Shown here in pieces: positions 18,061 through 27,058 of a stretch of DNA of 64,000 nucleotides. Made by a program: the position numbers and the translations under genes. Position 1 is the stretch's first letter, and each line of letters starts with the position of its first letter. Source of the DNA: Rhizobium rhizogenes (GTDB taxonomy: Bacteria > Pseudomonadota > Alphaproteobacteria > Rhizobiales > Rhizobiaceae); NCBI RefSeq assembly GCF_002005205.3, contig NZ_CP019702.2, positions 983,501 through 1,047,500 on the forward strand, given 5' to 3'. The notes under the pieces are model-generated. The model was not told the origin of the DNA, ran no database searches, and saw nothing but the letters and a program-made list of their open reading frames with translations.

Positions 18061-18092
18061 GGAAGCCCGGCATTCCTTCCTGCAATGACACC

Positions 18093-18127
18093 AAGCGCGG
18101 TCACCCTGGCGGTGGCCGCGCTTTTTG
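18093..18127 (+). terminator. Rho-independent terminator after flotillin gene
   Basis: Stem AGCGCGGTCACC / GGTGGCCGCGCT with loop CTGGC and one mismatch, followed directly by TTTTTG. Lies 33 bases after the stop of the flotillin gene and closes the pspA operon. Confidence 0.8.
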
Positions 18128-18169
18128 TTCCAGACTTGTCTTGATAAGCCCTGCCTGCCACACACAGGA

Positions 18170-18769
18170 TTACAGCCCCGCAGTCGGGTCCCGCCATTCG
18201 CGGAAACAGGTCTGGAGAGACTGCCGCAGGCTATGCTCCAGCGTATCGAACGCAGTCATGTTCTGACGCGCCAGTGAAATAACCCATGCGCCCTGAAGCC
18301 CGATTACCAGTCTCTCGGCATCAGCCTCCGGGTGCTGATTTCCGAACCGCCGTGCCTGGGCAGCGATCCGGGCCAGCCAGTCACCCAGCACATCCGCACC
18401 GATCTGGCGCAAATCGGGCTTTTCATCCCCGGCCTGAATGATGCTGAGCACGGGGCAACCCATGATCCGGCCGTTGTCCTGCGAAAGGCGGGCTATTGCG
18501 CGGCAGAGCGCCACCGAACCGATGGCGAAGCTCTCCGCATCATCGAAACTCGCATCGATCAACTCGGCGATCTTCCGGCCCGCCCACCGTGTCGCCTCGG
18601 CGGCGAGCTGCTCCTTGCCGCCGGGAAAATGATAATAGAGCGAGCCTTTCGGCAGGCCCGCTTCGGCAAGTATCTCAGCCAGTCCAACACCCGCATAACC
18701 GCGCCGCCGAAACAGCGCGGAGGTGGCCCGGATCAGGGTATGGCGGTTTTTGCTTTCATCCATCCCCAT
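18170..18769 (-). CDS. TetR-family repressor
   Basis: TetR regulator of 199 aa. The N-terminal helix-turn-helix is clear: LIRATSALFRRRGYAGVGLAEILAEAG, then LPKGSLYYHFPGGKEQLAAEA. The C-terminal ligand domain resembles the YxaF/LmrA-type group with a Cys (ALCRAIARL) and the GCPVL turn. It is divergent from the alpha/beta hydrolase gene, and two tandem palindromes lie in the 72-base gap, so it most likely represses both itself and that gene. Confidence 0.92.
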   Translation of the reverse strand: MGMDESKNRHTLIRATSALFRRRGYAGVGLAEILAEAGLPKGSLYYHFPGGKEQLAAEATRWAGRKIAELIDASFDDAESFAIGSVALCRAIARLSQDNGRIMGCPVLSIIQAGDEKPDLRQIGADVLGDWLARIAAQARRFGNQHPEADAERLVIGLQGAWVISLARQNMTAFDTLEHSLRQSLQTCFREWRDPTAGL

Positions 18770-18784
18770 GTTCTAAACACTGTA

Positions 18785-18796
18785 GACCGTTCGGTC
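18785..18796. promoter_or_regulatory. TetR operator, site 1
   Basis: GACCGTTCGGTC: an inverted repeat GACCG / CGGTC with context TA before and CA after. It lies 16 bases upstream of the TetR start and shares flanks and half-sites with the second copy 26 bases away. Binding by the adjacent TetR is inferred. Confidence 0.7.
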
Positions 18797-18810
18797 CAGC
18801 AATGTTATTA

Positions 18811-18822
18811 GACCAATCGGTC
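18811..18822. promoter_or_regulatory. TetR operator, site 2
   Basis: GACCAATCGGTC: same motif as site 1 with two base changes, also flanked by TA and CA. It lies 20 bases before the hydrolase start. The 26-base centre spacing puts the two sites at about two and a half helical turns. Confidence 0.7.
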
Positions 18823-18841
18823 CAAAGGGAGCGAGGTACGG

Positions 18842-19720
18842 ATGACTGACATTGCAGAAAGCCGGGAAATCAGTATCGCTTCGGAGGGGAACATGCTTGC
18901 CGGGCGGTTTTTTCCGCCTGTGGGACCTGTAGCTGCTCACCTTGTCCTTCACGGCGCCACCGGCGTTCCCGCGCGCTATTATCGTGCCTTCGCCACATGG
19001 GCGGCAAGACAGGGCATCGGCGTCCTGACCTATGATTACCGCGACTTCGGCGCATCGCGGCGGCGCCCGATGCGCGAGAGCCGGGCGACGATGGCCGACT
19101 GGGGAGTTGCCGACCAGATGGCGGCAGAAACGGCACTTCGCCAGATTGCGCCGCACGGGCCGATCTGGCTGCTCGGCCATTCCCTCGGCGGACTGACATT
19201 TCCCTTTCGGCGTCATGACGAGCGGCTTGAACGAGTTATCACCGTCGGCTCCGGCTTCGCCCATGTCAGCGACCACCCGTGGAGTTATCGACCGGCGGTG
19301 ATCGCGTTCTGGTATCTGCTGGGCCCGCTCGCCACTGCCCTGACGGGCTATCTGCCCGGACGCAGGCTGCTTCTGGGCGCGGATCTGCCCGCCGGAATTT
19401 ACTGGCAGTGGCGCCGCTGGTGCACGAACCGGAATTTCTTCCGTGGCGATATCGGCAAATCGCTGCCGGAACCGGATTTCTCGGCCACCCGTTTCGATCT
19501 GCGCATGATGACGATGGCAGACGATGTCGTGGTTCCGCCTGCCGCCGTCTGGCGATATGCCGACGCTTTTCCGCCGGGAAGCCTTAGCCGCAGAACCCTG
19601 CGGCCGGAAGAATTCGGCCTTACATCCCTGCGCCATATCGAGGTCATGTCGGAACGTGCCGCGGCGGCATGGCCGGCAATATTAGGGCTGGAGGAGATGC
19701 CCACCGGGTCGCGGTTTTAG
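18842..19720 (+). CDS. Alpha/beta hydrolase
   Basis: Cytosolic protein of 292 aa without a signal peptide. The alpha/beta hydrolase core is visible: oxyanion region HLVLHGATGVPARYYRAF, DYRDFGASR, the nucleophile elbow LLGHSLGGLTFPF (Ser at about residue 119), a late acid in MTMADDVVVPPAAVW and a C-terminal His in LRHIEV. This arrangement is typical of serine esterases or lipases. Control by the divergent TetR suggests a response to a small hydrophobic compound; the substrate is unknown. Confidence 0.85.
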   Translation: MTDIAESREISIASEGNMLAGRFFPPVGPVAAHLVLHGATGVPARYYRAFATWAARQGIGVLTYDYRDFGASRRRPMRESRATMADWGVADQMAAETALRQIAPHGPIWLLGHSLGGLTFPFRRHDERLERVITVGSGFAHVSDHPWSYRPAVIAFWYLLGPLATALTGYLPGRRLLLGADLPAGIYWQWRRWCTNRNFFRGDIGKSLPEPDFSATRFDLRMMTMADDVVVPPAAVWRYADAFPPGSLSRRTLRPEEFGLTSLRHIEVMSERAAAAWPAILGLEEMPTGSRF

Positions 19721-19723
19721 TAG

Positions 19724-20089
19724 TCAGCCACCATTCAATCCGTCGCGGGCGGTTTTGCGCGCCTGAAAGCCGACGATCAGCGCAACGCTCAACACCACCA
19801 GCGGCGCAATGGCGTGACCGAACTCTCCATTCGACAGGACGGTACCGGCTGCCGCAACCATCACCACGCTGGCAAGCGCCGCACCCGCCAGCCGTGTCGG
19901 CCGATATGCGATGAGAAGAGCCGCCGCAAATTCCAGGGCTCCGGTGAGATAGTTGAACCCGTTAGGATAACCCCAGCGTCTGTAATCGGCGAGGATCGTT
20001 TCGGATGCGAAGATATTGCCGATCCCGCCGAGAACGAAAAAGGCGGATAAAAGCCAGGCAAGGATGGATTTCCAGGGCAGGTTACGCAT
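19724..20089 (-). CDS. DoxX-like small membrane protein
   Basis: Protein of 121 aa with four hydrophobic segments. The pattern ILAWLLSAFFVLGGIGNI, then YLTGALEFAAALLIAYRPTRLAGAALASVVMVAAAGTVL matches DoxX-like proteins of unknown biochemical role. ATG 20089 has an AGGAGCCCTC RBS; the longer frame from 20143 overlaps the TetR gene without support. The start overlaps the end of the upstream TetR gene by 8 bases, so the two are one operon. Confidence 0.8.
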   Translation of the reverse strand: MRNLPWKSILAWLLSAFFVLGGIGNIFASETILADYRRWGYPNGFNYLTGALEFAAALLIAYRPTRLAGAALASVVMVAAAGTVLSNGEFGHAIAPLVVLSVALIVGFQARKTARDGLNGG

Positions 20090-20723
20090 GAGGGCTCCTG
20101 ATTGCGGGCTGAGTGCCATGAAGGAAGGTGGAAACGGCGTCATGCGCGAGACGGGAGACTTCGCCGGCCGGAAGCGGCAGGCTTATGGCCCCGACGAGCG
20201 CACGCAGTTGTGGACCGGTAACAACAAGCCCGATAAATTGCTCGGCAAGCTTTTCCGGCGGGAGATTTCCGCGCAATTCCGGTAAGCGCGGGCGCAGCCA
20301 GTCGGCAAGAATCTCAACGCCCGTATCATGACCGGAACGCAGGATTGCCTGCGCAAGCTCGGGAAAACGTTGCCCCTCGGCAATCATCAGGCGCTGCAAT
20401 GCCAATGTGCGTGGCTGCAGCACCACCTCAAGCAGCCTCTCGCCAAACATGACAAGCGCCGGACCGATTTCTCCGCTGCCGGCATCGAGCTGGCGAAGCG
20501 GTGCAGCCTGTTCGTTGCAGAGCCGTGTGATGACATCCACGAACAGCCCCTGCTTGCCGCCAAAATGCTCATAGATGTTTCGGCGCGATCCACCGGCCTT
20601 TGCGATGAGCGTGTCCAGCGATACCGCCTCATATCCCTGATCGAGAAAGAGGTTGGCGGCTGCATCCATCAGGGCCTGTATCCGCGCCACACCGCGCGCC
20701 GTTGGCAAATGGTCTTCCGTCAT
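20082..20723 (-). CDS. TetR-family repressor
   Basis: TetR regulator of 213 aa with helix-turn-helix MDAAANLFLDQGYEAVSLDTLIAKAGGSRRNIYEHFGGKQGLF at residues 19-61 (read as adjacent motifs) and a C-terminal domain of the AefR-like type. It is the first gene of a two-gene operon with the DoxX-like gene. A 25-base near-perfect palindrome 21 bases upstream of the start is its probable own operator. The gene to the right (atpB) is divergent and 335 bases away. Confidence 0.9.
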   Translation of the reverse strand: MTEDHLPTARGVARIQALMDAAANLFLDQGYEAVSLDTLIAKAGGSRRNIYEHFGGKQGLFVDVITRLCNEQAAPLRQLDAGSGEIGPALVMFGERLLEVVLQPRTLALQRLMIAEGQRFPELAQAILRSGHDTGVEILADWLRPRLPELRGNLPPEKLAEQFIGLVVTGPQLRALVGAISLPLPAGEVSRLAHDAVSTFLHGTQPAIRSPHA

Positions 20724-20743
20724 GTCCGATTCCCGCTCGCTTT

Positions 20744-20768
20744 ATGGTATGGTATGATACCGTACCAT
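20744..20768. promoter_or_regulatory. Palindromic operator of TetR-DoxX operon
   Basis: A 25-base imperfect palindrome with outer arms ATGGTA / TACCAT and inner arms GGTAT / ATACC, mismatched at only a few positions. It sits where the -10/-35 region of the TetR gene is expected. Autorepression is inferred. Confidence 0.65.
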
Positions 20769-21058
20769 TTTACGCAAGATGTCTGCGACTTGCCGGTTCG
20801 CGCTGATGCATTTGCCCGAAAACGATTGCCACTCGCTCCCGATTTGGCTAGAAAGCCCTCGCGCGGGACGACCCGCGCCTTGAAACGTTCCGGGGACGGC
20901 CCTGACTCTCAATCTTGGGATCAGGATGACCGATTTACCGAACGCCCTCCCTGTCTCCGACCTTCCATTACACGCACGGTCTTCCTGCGTCCGGCGCAGC
21001 CGCGACTCCGGATACCGGCGTATCCCCGTCATTGCCGAAATTTACTGAAGGATCTCCC
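20769..21058. other. Intergenic region, no gene seen
   Basis: About 290 bases between the TetR operator and atpB. Frames present here are continuations from neighbours or lack coding character. A GAAGGATCTCCC RBS immediately precedes the atpB ATG. I see no terminator or RNA gene. Confidence 0.5.
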
Positions 21059-21805
21059 ATGGCCGGCCCCATCGAGCAATTCGAAGTCAGACCTATCGTT
21101 GAAATCACAGTCGGGGATATCGACCTCAGTTTCACCAATGCCTCGGCATACATGTTCCTCACCGTCACACTGGCCAGTTCATTCCTGCTTCTGGCAACCG
21201 GCAAGGCCCGCCTCGTGCCCGGCCGCTGGCAATCAGGCGCTGAACTGCTTTACCAGTTCGTCGCCAGGACATTGCGGGACAATGCCGGTGAACAGGGGAT
21301 GCGGTTCTTCCCCTTCGTATTCTCGCTTTTCATGTTCATCCTGTTCGCAAACATGATCGGCATGTTTCCTTATGCCTTCACCGTAACCAGCCAGATCATC
21401 GTCACATTCGGCCTGGCCATGATGGTGTTTGGCACCGTCACGCTCTACGGCCTGTTCAAGCACGGCATCGGATTTTTCGGCCTGTTCAAACCCACCGGCA
21501 TCCCGGTAATTCTGGCGCCCATCATCGTGCCGATTGAAATCATCTCCTACATGTCGCGCCCGGTCAGCCACTCCGTTCGCCTGTTTGCGGTGATGCTCGC
21601 CGGTCATATCACCCTGAAGGTCTTTGCAGGTTTTGTCGTCTCGCTTGCCAGCGTCAATGCCCTCGGCGTGATCGGCGCCATCGCGCCGCTCTTTATGACG
21701 GTGGCGATCACCGCACTGGAGTTTCTGATGGCCGCCATTCAGGCCTACGTGTTCACCATGCTGACCTGCATGTATCTCAACGACGCCCTGCATCCGGGAC
21801 ACTGA
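21059..21805 (+). CDS. atpB: Orphan F0F1 ATP synthase subunit a
   Basis: Membrane protein of 248 aa, full length for alphaproteobacterial subunit a. It keeps [52 protein letters not shown] with the essential Arg, and ends in [21 protein letters not shown]. The usual RLFANMLAGH is [10 protein letters not shown] here, an Asn to Val change one helical turn from the Arg. No atpI, atpE or atpF lies nearby, so this is a lone paralog next to tricarboxylate genes. ATG 21059 has a good RBS. It may be a diverged spare copy or have a specialised ion-channel role. Confidence 0.88.
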   Translation: MAGPIEQFEVRPIVEITVGDIDLSFTNASAYMFLTVTLASSFLLLATGKARLVPGRWQSGAELLYQFVARTLRDNAGEQGMRFFPFVFSLFMFILFANMIGMFPYAFTVTSQIIVTFGLAMMVFGTVTLYGLFKHGIGFFGLFKPTGIPVILAPIIVPIEIISYMSRPVSHSVRLFAVMLAGHITLKVFAGFVVSLASVNALGVIGAIAPLFMTVAITALEFLMAAIQAYVFTMLTCMYLNDALHPGH

Positions 21806-21850
21806 CACGCCGCCCGCAATCCGGTTTCGAATGGAATATCCACCGCCATG

Positions 21851-21883
21851 CCTGATGCCCCTTGCCCGAAAAAGGGACATCAG
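21851..21883. terminator. Bidirectional hairpin between atpB and acnA
   Basis: Stem CCTGATGCCCCTT / AAGGGACATCAGG with one mismatch and an 8-base loop, lying between the convergent atpB and aconitase genes and overlapping the aconitase stop. No long T-tract; terminator role inferred from position. Confidence 0.6.
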
Positions 21884-24495
21884 GCGCGCTGACGCTCCCC
21901 GGAAGGCCGGTGCAAACGTTCAAGGATCAGGGGCAAAACCCCGCCGGCACGCAAAATGGCGATCTCCGCCCTCGTTTCGATCGCCGCAGACGCCTCGAAG
22001 GAAATCGAAGCCCCGCCGGGCCGCGTGATCGTTACGGGTACCGCACAGCGGGGCGCGATCGACAGGGCATCGGCATCGACACTGATCATGTCGCGAGCGG
22101 TCAACCTGAGCTGCACGGGGTCCAGCCCTTCCGGAAGCCGAAGCGGCAGGACACCCATACCGATCAGGTTCCAGCGGTGAATGCGCTCAAAACTCGTCGC
22201 CAGCACCGCCCGAACACCCAGAAGCGCAACGCCCTTGGCCGCCCAGTCGCGGGAGGAGCCCATTCCATAACGCTCCCCCGCCACGACAACGACCGATCTG
22301 CCTTCGGCTTCGTATCGCTGGGCCGCATCCCAGAGAGAAAGCATGTCGCCCGTTCCGGCATGGATGGTCGAGCCGGCGGGAATGCCGGCCCCCAGAAGAT
22401 TGCGCACCGTCTTGTTGGTGAAGAGGCCGCGTATCATGACCTCCCAATTGCCGCGCCGTGAAGAAAAGACATTCAGATCAAGCGGATTTTCACCGTGCCC
22501 GATGAGGTAGCGCCCCGCATCGCCCGCTGCGGGAATGGCACCGGCGGGCGAGATATGGTCGGTCGTAATATCGTCGCCAAGCGCAAGGATCGGATGGGCG
22601 TCATAGGCGCCAAGCCTCGTCCCATTGCCGAAGCCGGCGAAAGGTGGTCGCCGGATATAGGTCGACTTTTCATCCCAGGGAAAAAGCGTCGTTGTGGGCG
22701 CGGGAAGCTCCTTCCAGGCTTTGCTTGCCTCGGCGGCATCATAGGCGGGGGCGAAATCCGCGATCCGCGACGCCCTCTCCACGGCCGCATCGATCTCGGC
22801 AGCGGTCGGCCAGATCATCGGAAGCGTGACGGGAGTACCGTCTTCTGCGATGCCGAGAGGATCATTCATGATATCGAGCTCGACCGTACCGGCCAGCGCG
22901 AAGGCCATGACCATGGGCGGCGAGGCCAGAAACCCTGCTTCCAGCTGGGGATGAACCCGGCCGGGGAAATTGCGGTTGCCGGAAAGAACCGCGACGGGAA
23001 GAATGTCCCGCTCCGCCATCGCCTTCGCAACCGGGCTGGTAAGCGGGCCGGAATTGCCGATGCAGGTCGTGCAGCCGTAACCGACGATGCCGAAGCCGAC
23101 AGCCTCCATATCGGCCAGCAGCCCGGCGCGGGCAAGATAATGCTCCGCGGTCGGTGATCCGGGAGCGGTGGAGGTCTTGACCCAATGCGGCGGACGCAGG
23201 CCATGGGCGTTGGCTTTGCGCGCCAGAAGCCCGGCGGCGATCAGGAGCCGGGGATCGGATGTGTTGGTGCAGCTGGTTATCGCGGCGATTGCAACAGCCC
23301 CGTCGTTCGGCTCACCTTCAAGAGAAAGCGCGCCTTTTTTCCTCATCGCGGCAATCGCCTTGCGCGTTGCACTCACGGAAATCCTGTCCTGGGGGCGGCG
23401 TGGCCCGGCAAGGCTTGGCTCGACACTGGAGAGATCAAGATCGAGGGTCGCGGAATAGCGGGGATTGGCGTCGGGATCGAACCATATTCCAACACATCTG
23501 GCATAGGTCTCCACCAAGGCGGCATGATCCGGCGCCCGCCCGGTCTTGAGCAGATAATCGACCGACTGGCGGTCAATGGGAAAATAACCGCTATTCGCTC
23601 CGAATTCCGGAGTCATGTTGGCGATGACCGCGCGGTCGCCCGCCGTCAGGCCGGAAACACCCGGCCCATAAAATTCCACATATTTATCCTGCAGATCGAT
23701 CTGGCGCAGCAGATGCGTGACGACGAGCGCGAGGTCCGTGGCAAGCACGCCCTCTTTCAGCGCTCCCGTCAGCCGGACACCGACAACATCCGGCACGCGA
23801 AGGGCGACGGGCATGCCGAAAAAGACGCTTTCGGCCTCCAGCCCGCCGACACCCCAGGCAAGCACCCCGATGCCATTGATCATCGGCGTATGGCTGTCCG
23901 TACCGATCAACGTGTCCGGCATGGCCCATAATGTCCCGTCACGGCGCTGCGCGGTCACAACAGTCGCCAGCCGTTCGAGGTTGAGCGTATGCATGATGCC
24001 AGTGCCGGGAGGATGGGTCCGGAAATCGGCAAGCGTATTCGTTGCCCATTTCATGAAACTATATCGTTCCGCATTCCGCTCATATTCGCGCTCCATATTG
24101 CGAAGAAGCGCGGATGAGGTGGCAAAGACATCCACCGCGACGGAATGGTCGGTCGACACATCCACCGGGACGACCGGATTGAGAAGGGCCGGATCGCCCC
24201 CCGCTTCCGCAAGCGCCGAGCGCATTCCGGCAATATCGACCAGAGCCGGGCCGCAGGTCGTGTCATGCATCAGGACCCGGTTCGGCAGAAACGGAATTTC
24301 AACCTCGCTGCTACCCGTTTCAAGCCAGTCGATCATCGCGGCTTTCGCGCGTGCCGCATCGTCTCCTCCAGTGCGAAGAACGTTTTCCAGCAATATGCGA
24401 TGAACATAGGGCATGCGCGCCAGACAGCTTCCCGCCTCCGCGGGAAGATCGATAATGTCGTAGCTGAGGCCGTTTATATCGAGTTTGGTACGCAT
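21880..24495 (-). CDS. acnA: Aconitate hydratase (AcnA-like)
   Basis: Cytosolic [4Fe-4S] enzyme of 871 aa interconverting citrate and isocitrate or a related tricarboxylate. Cluster cysteines are visible in ITSCTNTSDP and GYGCTTCIGNSGPL. The swivel domain carries GERYGMGSSRDWAAKG and LATSFERIHRWNLIGMGVLPL. It is somewhat shorter than the usual 890 aa housekeeping AcnA and is encoded 15 bases after an MFS carrier gene, in a locus with TctCBA. It is therefore probably a dedicated pathway copy; 2-methylcitrate or homologous acids are alternative substrates. Confidence 0.88.
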   Translation of the reverse strand: MRTKLDINGLSYDIIDLPAEAGSCLARMPYVHRILLENVLRTGGDDAARAKAAMIDWLETGSSEVEIPFLPNRVLMHDTTCGPALVDIAGMRSALAEAGGDPALLNPVVPVDVSTDHSVAVDVFATSSALLRNMEREYERNAERYSFMKWATNTLADFRTHPPGTGIMHTLNLERLATVVTAQRRDGTLWAMPDTLIGTDSHTPMINGIGVLAWGVGGLEAESVFFGMPVALRVPDVVGVRLTGALKEGVLATDLALVVTHLLRQIDLQDKYVEFYGPGVSGLTAGDRAVIANMTPEFGANSGYFPIDRQSVDYLLKTGRAPDHAALVETYARCVGIWFDPDANPRYSATLDLDLSSVEPSLAGPRRPQDRISVSATRKAIAAMRKKGALSLEGEPNDGAVAIAAITSCTNTSDPRLLIAAGLLARKANAHGLRPPHWVKTSTAPGSPTAEHYLARAGLLADMEAVGFGIVGYGCTTCIGNSGPLTSPVAKAMAERDILPVAVLSGNRNFPGRVHPQLEAGFLASPPMVMAFALAGTVELDIMNDPLGIAEDGTPVTLPMIWPTAAEIDAAVERASRIADFAPAYDAAEASKAWKELPAPTTTLFPWDEKSTYIRRPPFAGFGNGTRLGAYDAHPILALGDDITTDHISPAGAIPAAGDAGRYLIGHGENPLDLNVFSSRRGNWEVMIRGLFTNKTVRNLLGAGIPAGSTIHAGTGDMLSLWDAAQRYEAEGRSVVVVAGERYGMGSSRDWAAKGVALLGVRAVLATSFERIHRWNLIGMGVLPLRLPEGLDPVQLRLTARDMISVDADALSIAPRCAVPVTITRPGGASISFEASAAIETRAEIAILRAGGVLPLILERLHRPSGERQRA

Positions 24496-24510
24496 GCTAT
24501 TATGTTCCGT

Positions 24511-25857
24511 TCAGGCACTGCGGGAAGAGGACTGGCCGACCTTGAACTGCCCGGTCGGACTATCATCGGCATCTGGGCCGGGGAAACGCATGAACCATGT
24601 CATGAAGAACGAAATGATCAACAGGACCGCAAGGAACATGAGACCGCCCAATGGGCTTCCCGTCGCCGTTTTCGCATAGCCCATGGCATAAGGACCCACA
24701 AAGCCGCCGAGATTGCCGATGGAATTGATCGCCGCGATCGAGACGGCGGCCGTGGCGCGTGTCAGGAACAGGCCCGGAAGCGACCAGAACGGCGACTTGA
24801 AGGCATATATGCCCGCCAAAGCCACGGAAATCAGACCGATTGCGACATAGGGATCACGCGTCAGGCCCGTGGCGGCCAGCGCGACACCGCCGATCAGCAG
24901 CGGTACGGCGCTGTGTTTCTGCCTTTCACCCGTGCGATCCGAGTTCTTCGACCACAGCACCATGGCGACGGTGGCAAGAGCGTAGGGCACCATCGCGACG
25001 AGACCGATCTGGAAATGGGTCAGATCCTGTCCCAGTCCCTGAATGATCTGCGGCATCCACAGACCGATTCCGAGATTGCCGACCTGATAGATGAAATAAA
25101 TCGCCGAGAGAAACAAAACCTTCGGATTGGAAATCGCCTGCCAGAGACCAAGATGCTGAACGTGCCGCCGTTTTGTGTGATCGGCCTCCAGTTCCCTGAC
25201 AAGCCAGTTGCGCTCCTCATCCGTCAGCCACTTCGCCTTTTCAGGCCGGTCAGTCATATAGAAATAGTTGAAGATACCGGCTGCAACGGCGGGGAGCCCT
25301 TCAAGGATCAGCATCCAGCGCCAGCCGGCAAGTCCGAAACCGCTGACATTGTCCATGATCCAGGTGCTGAGCGGCGCTCCCATGAGATAGGAGACCGGAA
25401 TGGCGGCCGTGAAGAATGCGACCGTCGTTGCCTGCTCCCTGGCCCGGAACCAGTAGGTCAAATAGATGATGATGCCGGGAAAAAAGCCCGCTTCGGCGAC
25501 GCCAAGCAGGAAGCGCAGCGTATAAAGCTGCCAGGCCTCCTGGACAAAACCTGTCAGGACGGCAACCGCTCCCCACGTCAGCAGGATACGCGAAATCCAG
25601 ATACGCGAACCATATTTCTGCAGAGCGACGTTGCTCGGCACTTCGAAAAGAAAATAACCGATGAAGAAGATGCCGCCGGCAAATCCGAAGGCTTCCGCGG
25701 ACAAGGCCAGATCCTTGTTCATCTGAAGCGCGGCATATCCAAGATTGGCGCGGTCAAGATAAGAGATGACATAAAGAATGAAGGTGTAGGGGACGATCCT
25801 CCAGAAGACCTTTCTCATCGTGGTCTTCTCGAGTCTGCCGATATCTGTGAGCGTCAT
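24511..25857 (-). CDS. MFS transporter, anion:cation symporter type
   Basis: Inner-membrane carrier of 448 aa with about 12 hydrophobic segments. YVISYLDRANLGYAALQMNKDL in TM1-loop and GIFFIGYFLFEVPSNVALQKYGSRIW are typical of the ACS family (phthalate, tartrate and hexuronate carriers). ATG 25857 follows a GGGGGAGG RBS. It is the first gene of an operon with the aconitase gene and is divergent from the lactonase-like gene. It probably imports an organic acid fed to the aconitase. Confidence 0.88.
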   Translation of the reverse strand: MTLTDIGRLEKTTMRKVFWRIVPYTFILYVISYLDRANLGYAALQMNKDLALSAEAFGFAGGIFFIGYFLFEVPSNVALQKYGSRIWISRILLTWGAVAVLTGFVQEAWQLYTLRFLLGVAEAGFFPGIIIYLTYWFRAREQATTVAFFTAAIPVSYLMGAPLSTWIMDNVSGFGLAGWRWMLILEGLPAVAAGIFNYFYMTDRPEKAKWLTDEERNWLVRELEADHTKRRHVQHLGLWQAISNPKVLFLSAIYFIYQVGNLGIGLWMPQIIQGLGQDLTHFQIGLVAMVPYALATVAMVLWSKNSDRTGERQKHSAVPLLIGGVALAATGLTRDPYVAIGLISVALAGIYAFKSPFWSLPGLFLTRATAAVSIAAINSIGNLGGFVGPYAMGYAKTATGSPLGGLMFLAVLLIISFFMTWFMRFPGPDADDSPTGQFKVGQSSSRSA

Positions 25858-25919
25858 GGCTACCTCCCCCAACGCATCATTGTTCAATTGCCTCCCGAGG
25901 CACGGCATTTTTACATAAC

Positions 25920-25936
25920 GTGATTATAAAATGCAA
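25920..25936 (-). promoter_or_regulatory. Shared 17-base motif, MFS/lactonase promoter
   Basis: On the minus strand the sequence reads TTGCATTTTATAATCAC. It matches 15 of 17 bases of a motif upstream of tctC at 31073. It lies between the divergent MFS-aconitase operon and the lactonase gene. It may be the operator of the FCD-GntR regulator encoded between the two target sites; alternatively a shared -10-like AT block. Confidence 0.5.
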
Positions 25937-25993
25937 TTGATATTTACGAAGCCTCAGTTTAATAAAGGCCCATGACGCTGGAGGAGCATCGGC

Positions 25994-27058
25994 ATGAAAT
26001 ATGCGAGGGACCTGTATGCCTATGTCGGGGCAAGAACGACGCAAAAGCGCAATGCCCGTGGCGACGGCCTGAACGTTTACCGGCTGACGCGGGAGTTCCA
26101 GTGGGTTCACCTGCAATTGCTGGAACTCGAAAACCCCTCATTCCTGGCCTTCGACCGCACCGGACAATGTCTCTATACCGTGCACGGCGATTCCGACCGT
26201 GTCTCCTCATTTGCCATTGGCAAGGACACGGGCACGCTCACCCTCCTCAATGAACAGTCGACGAGGGGGCGCAATCCCGTTCACCTGTCCTTCGACCCGT
26301 CGAACCGGTACATGGTGGTGGCAAACCACATCACATCGTCGCTGACACTCCTGCCCCGGTTCGATGATGGCAGTCTCGGGCCAGTTTGCGATCTGGCGGA
26401 TGTCACGGGCGCCATCGGCCCGCATCGCATCGAGCAGGCGCTGCCGAAACCGCATCAGGTCGAGTTCGATCCCAGCGGAAAATGGATTGCCGTTCCGGAC
26501 AAGGGAACGGACAAGGTGCTTGTCTTTGCCATTGATACGGCGGGCAGCGTCCTGAAGGAAATCGCCCATTGCGCAGCGCGCGAGACCTCCGGGCCGAGGC
26601 ACATCGCGTTCCATCCGCAGGGCCAGCTGGCCTATGCCATCAATGAACTTGATTCCACCGTCACCGGCTATCGCTTCGATCAGCACACCGGAAAACTGGA
26701 ACCGTTTCAAATCCTGTCCTCCCTTCCGGACAGCTTCACCGCGAATAGCCGTGCATCGGAAATCCGGATCTCGGATGACGGACGTTTTGTCTATGCCTCC
26801 AATCGCGGCAGCGACACGATCGCGGGCTTTGCCATTGGCGATGGCGGCCGCCTTGATCTCATCGGCCATTGGTCGACAGCGGGAAGAACACCGCGGTTTT
26901 TCACGATTCTGCCCGGCAACGGGATGCTTGTGGCAAACGAGGATTCCGACACTGTCGTCGCCTTCGATATCGACCAGCATACGGGACGATTGATCCCGAG
27001 GCATGAGGTCCTTCGCGTCGGAAGCCCGGTCTGTATCGTGACGAGACCCGTGGGCTAG
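25994..27058 (+). CDS. Seven-bladed propeller lactonase (YbhE/Pgl-like)
   Basis: Protein of 354 aa with repeated propeller blades, each ending in patterns such as PSFLAFDRTGQCLYTVHGDSD, PVHLSFDPSNRYMVVANHITSS, PHQVEFDPSGKWIAVPDKGTD and PRHIAFHPQGQLAYAINELDST. These match the lactonase family that includes 6-phosphogluconolactonase and carboxy-cis,cis-muconate cyclase. No signal peptide. It is divergent from the MFS-aconitase operon and converges with the GntR gene, overlapping its end by 4 bases. It may hydrolyse a lactone form of the transported acid. Confidence 0.82.
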   Translation: MKYARDLYAYVGARTTQKRNARGDGLNVYRLTREFQWVHLQLLELENPSFLAFDRTGQCLYTVHGDSDRVSSFAIGKDTGTLTLLNEQSTRGRNPVHLSFDPSNRYMVVANHITSSLTLLPRFDDGSLGPVCDLADVTGAIGPHRIEQALPKPHQVEFDPSGKWIAVPDKGTDKVLVFAIDTAGSVLKEIAHCAARETSGPRHIAFHPQGQLAYAINELDSTVTGYRFDQHTGKLEPFQILSSLPDSFTANSRASEIRISDDGRFVYASNRGSDTIAGFAIGDGGRLDLIGHWSTAGRTPRFFTILPGNGMLVANEDSDTVVAFDIDQHTGRLIPRHEVLRVGSPVCIVTRPVG

